The translations under genes and the position numbers were made by a program. Shown piece by piece: positions 7,202-10,765 of a DNA stretch of 10,765 nucleotides. The stretch comes from Pseudomonadota bacterium. GTDB taxonomy: Bacteria > Pseudomonadota > Gammaproteobacteria > Competibacterales > Competibacteraceae. Below the pieces are notes generated by a model. The model was not told the origin of the DNA. It did not search any database and saw only the letters and a program-made list of their open reading frames with translations. The stretch covers positions 1 through 10,765 of the forward strand of contig JAGTSD010000032.1 of NCBI GenBank assembly GCA_018262135.1, in the 5' to 3' direction. Positions within the stretch are counted from its first letter, which is position 1; every line of letters starts with the position of its first letter.

Positions 7202-7875
7202 CTGTGGCCCGTTGTACCCAGCCAGCCGAGCAAATCGGCGGGCTGCTCCAAAAAGCCGGCAGCGCCCCAGTCCTCCGGCCGATCCTCCGTGCCCAGATAG
7301 CCAAATCCTGCTACCAGGGTGATCATCCCGGCCCGGTTACCGGCCTGCACGTCGCGCTCGGCATCGCCCACGTACAGCGAGCGATCAGGGGCGACGCCCG
7401 CCTGTTCGCAGGCATGCCACAGCGGTTCGGGGTCCGGCTTGCGCTTGTTCAGGGTATCGCCGCTGACCACGCAGGCCGCCCGCGACCACAGGTTCAGCGC
7501 TTTCAACAGCGGTTCGGTCAGCCAGCCCGGCTTGTTGGTGACCACGCCCCAGGGGATGCCGGTAGTTTCCAGGTGGACCAGCACCTCGGCCATGCCGGGA
7601 AACAGCGCAGTACGGACTGCGATCGCCGCGCGATACAATTCCAGAAACCGCTGATTCAGTTCAGCGTAGCGCGCATCATCAGGTTCCAGCCCAAAACCCA
7701 GCTTCAGCATCCCCGGCGAGCCATGGGATACCGTGGGCCGGATGACGGCGGGCGGCAGTTCGGGTTCGCCGCGCTCGTACCGCAGCCGGTTCAGGGCCAC
7801 CGCCAGATCCGGGGCGGTGTCCAGCAGGGTGCCGTCCAGATCGAACAGCACGCAGGCGGGCGCCAGGGTCTTCAT
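7198..7875 (-). CDS. gph: HAD-family phosphatase, Gph/MupP type
   Basis: A 225-residue haloacid-dehalogenase hydrolase with an alpha-helical cap (about 20-85). The four HAD motifs are present: DLDGT (D12 nucleophile, D14 acid), VVTNKP (T113), the lysine of RKPDP (K146) and GDAERD (D171, D175). It would usually be annotated phosphoglycolate phosphatase. However, genes at this position after ubiG in Pseudomonas encode MupP, which dephosphorylates N-acetylmuramate 6-phosphate in peptidoglycan recycling. The C-terminal [16 protein letters not shown] resembles, from memory, the corresponding GYIHPEDNPNNWGA stretch there. ATG at 7875 overlaps the ubiG stop (ATGA), so translation is probably coupled; longer upstream reading has no family similarity. 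HAD phosphatase is certain; the substrate is open between 2-phosphoglycolate and MurNAc-6-phosphate, and I favour the latter. Confidence 0.9.
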   Translation of the reverse strand: MKTLAPACVLFDLDGTLLDTAPDLAVALNRLRYERGEPELPPAVIRPTVSHGSPGMLKLGFGLEPDDARYAELNQRFLELYRAAIAVRTALFPGMAEVLVHLETTGIPWGVVTNKPGWLTEPLLKALNLWSRAACVVSGDTLNKRKPDPEPLWHACEQAGVAPDRSLYVGDAERDVQAGNRAGMITLVAGFGYLGTEDRPEDWGAAGFLEQPADLLGWLGTTGHS

Positions 7876-8591
7876 GCCGCATCGTCCGGCTGGCAATAGA
7901 CCATGTAATTGACCATGACGCCCGGTCCGAGCCAGTAGCGGCCGGTCAGCGGGTTGTAATGCAGGCCGGTGATGTGGCGGAGGGTCAAACCGGCGGCGCG
8001 AATCCAACCGTCCAGTTCCGAAGGCCGAACGAACTTGCGGTAGTCGTGGGTGCCCCTGGGCAGCAGTCGCAGCACGTGTTCCGCACCGATGATGGCGAAC
8101 AGATAGGCCTTTGGGTTGCGGTTGATGGTGGAGAAAAACAGATGGCCGCCGGGTTTGACCAGCCGGGCGCAGGCCTGGATCGTTGAGGCCGGATCGGGAA
8201 CGTGTTCCAGCAGTTCCATGCAGGTCACGATATCGAAGCGGGCCGGCTCGCTTTCGGCCAGTTGTTCAGCGGTCGTGCGCCGGTAGTCCAGTTCTGCCCC
8301 GGATTCCAACCGGTGCAGTTGCGCCACCGCCAGCGGCGCCTCGCCCATGTCGATCCCTAGAACCCGGGCGCCGCGCAGGGCCATGCTTTCGGCCAGGATA
8401 CCGCCGCCGCAACCGACATCGAGTACCCGCTGGCCGTCCAGCTTGCCCGCCCGTTCGGCAATGTAGTCCAGCCGCAGGGGGTTGATGTCGTGCAGAGGTT
8501 TGAACTCGCTGTCGGGGTCCCACCAGCGGCTGGCGAGCGCCTCGAATTTGGCAAGTTCCTGTTCATCCACGTTGAGATTCGGGGTCGTCAT
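7872..8591 (-). CDS. ubiG: Ubiquinone biosynthesis O-methyltransferase
   Basis: S-adenosylmethionine-dependent methyltransferase that carries out both O-methylations of ubiquinone synthesis at the inner membrane face. The 239-residue length fits the family (E. coli UbiG about 240). Motif [10 protein letters not shown] is at 56-64, preceded by the family signature W-WDP-SEFKPLH-INPLRL (23-41). GIDM for the acidic residue contacting [12 protein letters not shown], and the C-terminal [15 protein letters not shown] all match. The start at 8591 has AAGGT about 10 nt upstream. In-frame sequence continues upstream to 8723 but overlaps mtaD and lacks family similarity. The gene lies 70 nt downstream of the deaminase gene and overlaps the HAD phosphatase start by four bases. 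Confidence 0.97.
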   Translation of the reverse strand: MTTPNLNVDEQELAKFEALASRWWDPDSEFKPLHDINPLRLDYIAERAGKLDGQRVLDVGCGGGILAESMALRGARVLGIDMGEAPLAVAQLHRLESGAELDYRRTTAEQLAESEPARFDIVTCMELLEHVPDPASTIQACARLVKPGGHLFFSTINRNPKAYLFAIIGAEHVLRLLPRGTHDYRKFVRPSELDGWIRAAGLTLRHITGLHYNPLTGRYWLGPGVMVNYMVYCQPDDAA

Positions 8592-8661
8592 GGCCTGGAT
8601 TACCTTAAACGGAGGAGGTACGGGAGGATTCGTGGCGGATTTGACTGGCGGGTGGCGCAGT

Positions 8662-9990
8662 TTACGCCCGGTGGCCTGCATGAATTTTTTCCCGCCAGGC
8701 GCGCGCCCGCTGGAGGATTTCATCCAGATCCAGCGTGGTCAGTCGCCGGTCGGCCAGCAGGTGCTGCCCGGCCACCCAGACGTCGGTGACCTGATGGCGG
8801 CTGGCGGTGTAGACCAGTTGCGAGATGGGATGATAGACCGGTTCGGTTTCCGGCTGGCTCAAATCCACGGCGATCAGGTCGGCAGCCTTGCCGGGTTCGA
8901 GCGAGCCGGTCTCGTCGCCCAGCCCCAGCGCCCGGGCGCCGTTGAGAGTAGCCATGCGCAATACCCGTGCCGCCGGCAGGACGCTGGGATCGCCGGCCAC
9001 ACCCTTGCCGAGCAGGGCTGCGGCGCGCAGTTCGCCGAACACGTCGAGATCGTTGTTGCTGGCCGCGCCGTCAGTGCCGATGGCGACGTTGACTCCAGCG
9101 GCGTCGAGCCGGGCGGTGGGACAGAAGCCGCTGGCCAGCTTGAGGTTGGATTCCGGGCAGTGGGCGACGTGGGCGCCGGCGCGCGCCAGCCGTTCAATCT
9201 CGGGGGGCTCGATCTGGGTCATGTGCACGGCCAGCAGGCGCGGCGACAGCAGGCCCAACTGGTCCAGCCGCTCCAGTGGCCGGCAGCCGTGCTGGGCCTG
9301 GAACCGGGCGACCTCGCCGGCGGTTTCGTGGACGTGGATGTGAATCGGGATCTGGAGGTGTTCTGCCAGCCGGCCGATCCGTTCCAGCGCCGGTCCGGAG
9401 ACCGTGTAGGGCGCGTGGGGGGCGAAGGCGGTGTGCAGCAACGGTTCGGTTCGCAGGGTTTCGTGCAGGGCCAGGCCTTTGTCCAGATATTCGTCCAGGT
9501 TACGGGCGTAGGCGGTGGGAAAGTCCACCGCGATCAGGCCGACGCAGGCGCGCATCCCGCAGTCGTGCGCGACGGCGGCGGTGACTTCCGGGAAGAAATA
9601 CATGTCGTTGAAACAGGTCACGCCGCCGCGCAGCATTTCGGCGATGGCCAGCCGGCTGCCGTCGCGCACGAATTCGGGATCGACCCAGCGGGTTTCCGCC
9701 GGCCAGATGTGGTCTTGCAGCCAGTTCGTCAGCGGCAGATCATCGGCAAACCCGCGCAACAGGGTCATGCTGGCATGGGTATGGACGTTGATCAGGCCGG
9801 GCATGAGCACATGCCGGTCCAGATTTAGCGTGACCTCGGCACTGAAGCGGGTCGCCGCCTGATCCCGGGGCAGGAGGGCCAGAATGCGGCCATTCCGAAT
9901 CGCCAGGGTGTGATGTTCCAGAACCTGCCCTTCCGGTTCTACCGGTACGATCCAGCGGGCGTTGAGCAGGGTGGCGACGGGTTGCGGCAT
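8662..9990 (-). CDS. mtaD: 5'-Methylthioadenosine/S-adenosylhomocysteine deaminase (TRZ/ATZ family amidohydrolase)
   Basis: A 442-residue metal-dependent amidohydrolase that hydrolytically deaminates adenosine derivatives left from SAM use. Family features are all seen: a beta-sandwich formed by both termini, then the TIM-barrel with metal ligands NVHTH (H70, H72), HIHVHE (H219, with E222 as the catalytic acid), AVHMTQ (H256) and GTDG (D307). The late motif [16 protein letters not shown] is typical of the family. The best-studied neighbour-linked homologue, PA3170 of P. aeruginosa, deaminates methylthioadenosine to methylthioinosine and also sits upstream of ubiG; a link to recycling the SAH by-product of UbiG is natural but inferred. 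GGAGAG 8 nt before the ATG supports the start. The family also contains chlorohydrolases and guanine deaminases, so the precise substrate is less sure than the fold. Confidence 0.92.
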   Translation of the reverse strand: MPQPVATLLNARWIVPVEPEGQVLEHHTLAIRNGRILALLPRDQAATRFSAEVTLNLDRHVLMPGLINVHTHASMTLLRGFADDLPLTNWLQDHIWPAETRWVDPEFVRDGSRLAIAEMLRGGVTCFNDMYFFPEVTAAVAHDCGMRACVGLIAVDFPTAYARNLDEYLDKGLALHETLRTEPLLHTAFAPHAPYTVSGPALERIGRLAEHLQIPIHIHVHETAGEVARFQAQHGCRPLERLDQLGLLSPRLLAVHMTQIEPPEIERLARAGAHVAHCPESNLKLASGFCPTARLDAAGVNVAIGTDGAASNNDLDVFGELRAAALLGKGVAGDPSVLPAARVLRMATLNGARALGLGDETGSLEPGKAADLIAVDLSQPETEPVYHPISQLVYTASRHQVTDVWVAGQHLLADRRLTTLDLDEILQRARAWREKIHAGHRA

Positions 9991-10019
9991 GGCGGGGACT
10001 CTCCGAACGGGGCGCGCGG

Positions 10020-10025
10020 ATTATA
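10020..10025 (-). promoter_or_regulatory. -10 box of the mtaD-ubiG-phosphatase operon
   Basis: Minus strand reads a perfect TATAAT. The -35 region, 16-17 nt upstream, falls on the edge of the T-tract of the upstream terminator (TTGCGC at best), so the -35 match is poor. Transcription would start near 10013, with a leader of about 23 nt containing only the ribosome site. It is the only candidate between the terminator and the mtaD start. Confidence 0.55.
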
Positions 10026-10045
10026 GCGGCGGATGTTCGAGGCGC

Positions 10046-10074
10046 AAAAAAAGCGCCCCGGCGAACCGGGGCGC
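10046..10074 (-). terminator. Intrinsic terminator of the OmpA-like gene
   Basis: On the minus strand a perfect 9-bp stem (GCGCCCCGG with CCGGGGCGC) closes a TTCG tetraloop and is followed by seven T residues. It begins 28 nt after the stop codon of the OmpA-like gene and faces in that gene's direction. Read on the plus strand it lacks a T-tract, so it works in one direction only. Confidence 0.92.
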
Positions 10075-10102
10075 GGATAGGACGGATCAAACGGCCGGTG
10101 AA

Positions 10103-10648
10103 TTACTCGCGGCACATCTCCGTAATGGTGGTGACCTCGACACGCCGGTTCAGCGCGCGGCCTTCCGGGTTATCTCTGCCGTTGGGCAGGGTGTTGGGTG
10201 CGACCGGCTGGAGTTCGCCTTCACTACTGGCGACCATCTTGGAACGCGACACGCCCTTTTCGGCCAGGAAAGCGGCCACGGTATTGGCGCGGCGATGGCC
10301 TAGTTTGTAGTTATACTCCTCGGTGCCCTTGCTGTCGGTATGGCCGACGATCTTGACCGTGGAAAGCCGCTCGGCCCGATTGATGTCGGACGCCAACTGG
10401 GTGAGCCTGGTTTCGCAGGTCGGCTGGGCCGGCGCGACCGCCACGGCGCCGCACTCGGCGACATCCTTCTCGGCGGTCCACCACGGCGTGCGGATGCAGC
10501 GGCCGTAGGGATCCCTGACGATAACGCCATAGGGATCCACGGCGTAGATGCAGCCGTATTTGTTGACCTGCGCTTGCGCCGGCAGCGCGGCAAACAACAC
10601 CACCGAGGCAGCCAGGCCCAGGCCGAGCTTATGGAGTTTCACTTTCAT
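10103..10648 (-). CDS. Exported OmpA-like protein with peptidoglycan-binding residues
   Basis: A 181-residue protein beginning with a clear signal peptide: KVKLHK, a hydrophobic core to residue 22, and AQA (24-26) before the likely cut at Q27. Residues 30-64 contain two DPYG repeats and cysteines, the CIRTPWWT part resembling the conserved 'C-RTGYWT' N-terminal motif of other proteobacterial OmpA-family proteins. The C-terminus is an OmpA-like domain: GHTDSKG (D105), RRAN (R120) and a final NRRVEV. The 15-residue spacing of D105 and R120 matches the Asp/Arg pair that grips diaminopimelate in OmpA. The usual opening strand of that domain (a FDFDKA-like segment and following helix) is not visible. 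There is no beta-barrel, so it is probably periplasmic and bound to peptidoglycan; no lipobox is seen. GGGAGAG 7 nt before the ATG at 10648 fixes the start; a longer frame begins at 10690. Confidence 0.88.
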   Translation of the reverse strand: MKVKLHKLGLGLAASVVLFAALPAQAQVNKYGCIYAVDPYGVIVRDPYGRCIRTPWWTAEKDVAECGAVAVAPAQPTCETRLTQLASDINRAERLSTVKIVGHTDSKGTEEYNYKLGHRRANTVAAFLAEKGVSRSKMVASSEGELQPVAPNTLPNGRDNPEGRALNRRVEVTTITEMCRE

Positions 10649-10709
10649 CGGTATACTCTCCCAAATAGGCATGAAAAAAATGCTGTGCACGGTACGCCCT
10701 ACATCTCGA

Positions 10710-10741
10710 ATCGCGGGGACCCAGGCCGGTTAAACCGCGAT
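10710..10741. promoter_or_regulatory. Inverted repeat upstream of the OmpA-like gene
   Basis: ATCGCGG (10710-10716) and CCGCGAT (10735-10741) form 7-bp inverted arms around an 18-bp spacer, and the spacer edge carries a second small symmetry, CGGTTAAACCG (10727-10737). The site lies 60-95 bp before the start codon, where an operator would be expected. No convincing -10/-35 pair was found in the remaining upstream 117 bp, so the promoter may lie partly outside the window. Confidence 0.25.
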
Positions 10742-10765
10742 CCGCCACTCGATTAGCATACCGGA

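Noticed and set aside
8592..8723. N-terminal extension of UbiG by 44 residues
   Set aside because: It would overlap mtaD, has no family similarity, and the ATG at 8591 has its own ribosome site.
8482..9828. Open frame of 448 codons on the plus strand
   Set aside because: It lies wholly antisense to the well-supported mtaD and ubiG genes, shows no recognisable domain, and is Gly/Gln/Arg-rich as expected for an antisense frame in GC-rich DNA.
10666..10685. Small hairpin with a run of seven A residues near the OmpA-like start
   Set aside because: Arms are only about 4-5 bp (GCAT/ATGC) around the A run and do not form a terminator or a convincing regulatory RNA.

Overview
The window is GC-rich, densely packed proteobacterial chromosome. 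AsnRS, UbiG, the MtaD-like deaminase and the short CysE all look gammaproteobacterial, and the deaminase-ubiG-HAD phosphatase order is the one known from Pseudomonas and relatives. A Trp-rich, phasin-like protein hints at a polyhydroxyalkanoate-storing lineage, but the exact taxon cannot be fixed from the sequence alone. I see no mobile element, CRISPR array, tRNA or rRNA.

Layout. A minus-strand serine O-acetyltransferase gene (cysE, 28-855) starts the window. It diverges, across a 272-bp intergenic region, from a plus-strand run of six genes (1128-7201). These are a phasin-like/helix-hairpin-helix protein, asnS, a membrane-anchored Ser/Thr protein kinase, an FHA protein with intact phospho-binding residues, a second FHA protein whose binding residues are eroded, and a membrane-anchored PP2C-type phosphatase. 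Gaps are 22, 33, -4, 44 and 21 bp, so a single transcript is plausible. The run ends on a CTAG that is at once the stop of the phosphatase gene and, on the other strand, the stop of a HAD phosphatase gene.

From there a minus-strand operon reads back toward 7198: mtaD-like deaminase, then ubiG, then a Gph/MupP-type phosphatase, the last two coupled by an ATGA overlap. Its probable promoter (perfect TATAAT at 10020-10025) lies directly behind a strong intrinsic terminator that ends the next minus-strand gene. That gene encodes a small exported OmpA-like protein (10103-10648).

How the genes work together. The kinase, two FHA proteins and PP2C form a complete write/read/erase phosphorylation module tied to the membrane, as in the regulatory part of some type VI secretion loci, but here no secretion gene is nearby and the module follows a housekeeping tRNA synthetase. 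The most interesting points are the eroded second FHA domain, the phasin-like/HhH architecture, the probable MupP identity of the 'gph' gene, an OmpA-like domain that seems to lack its first strand, and the shared CTAG stop.
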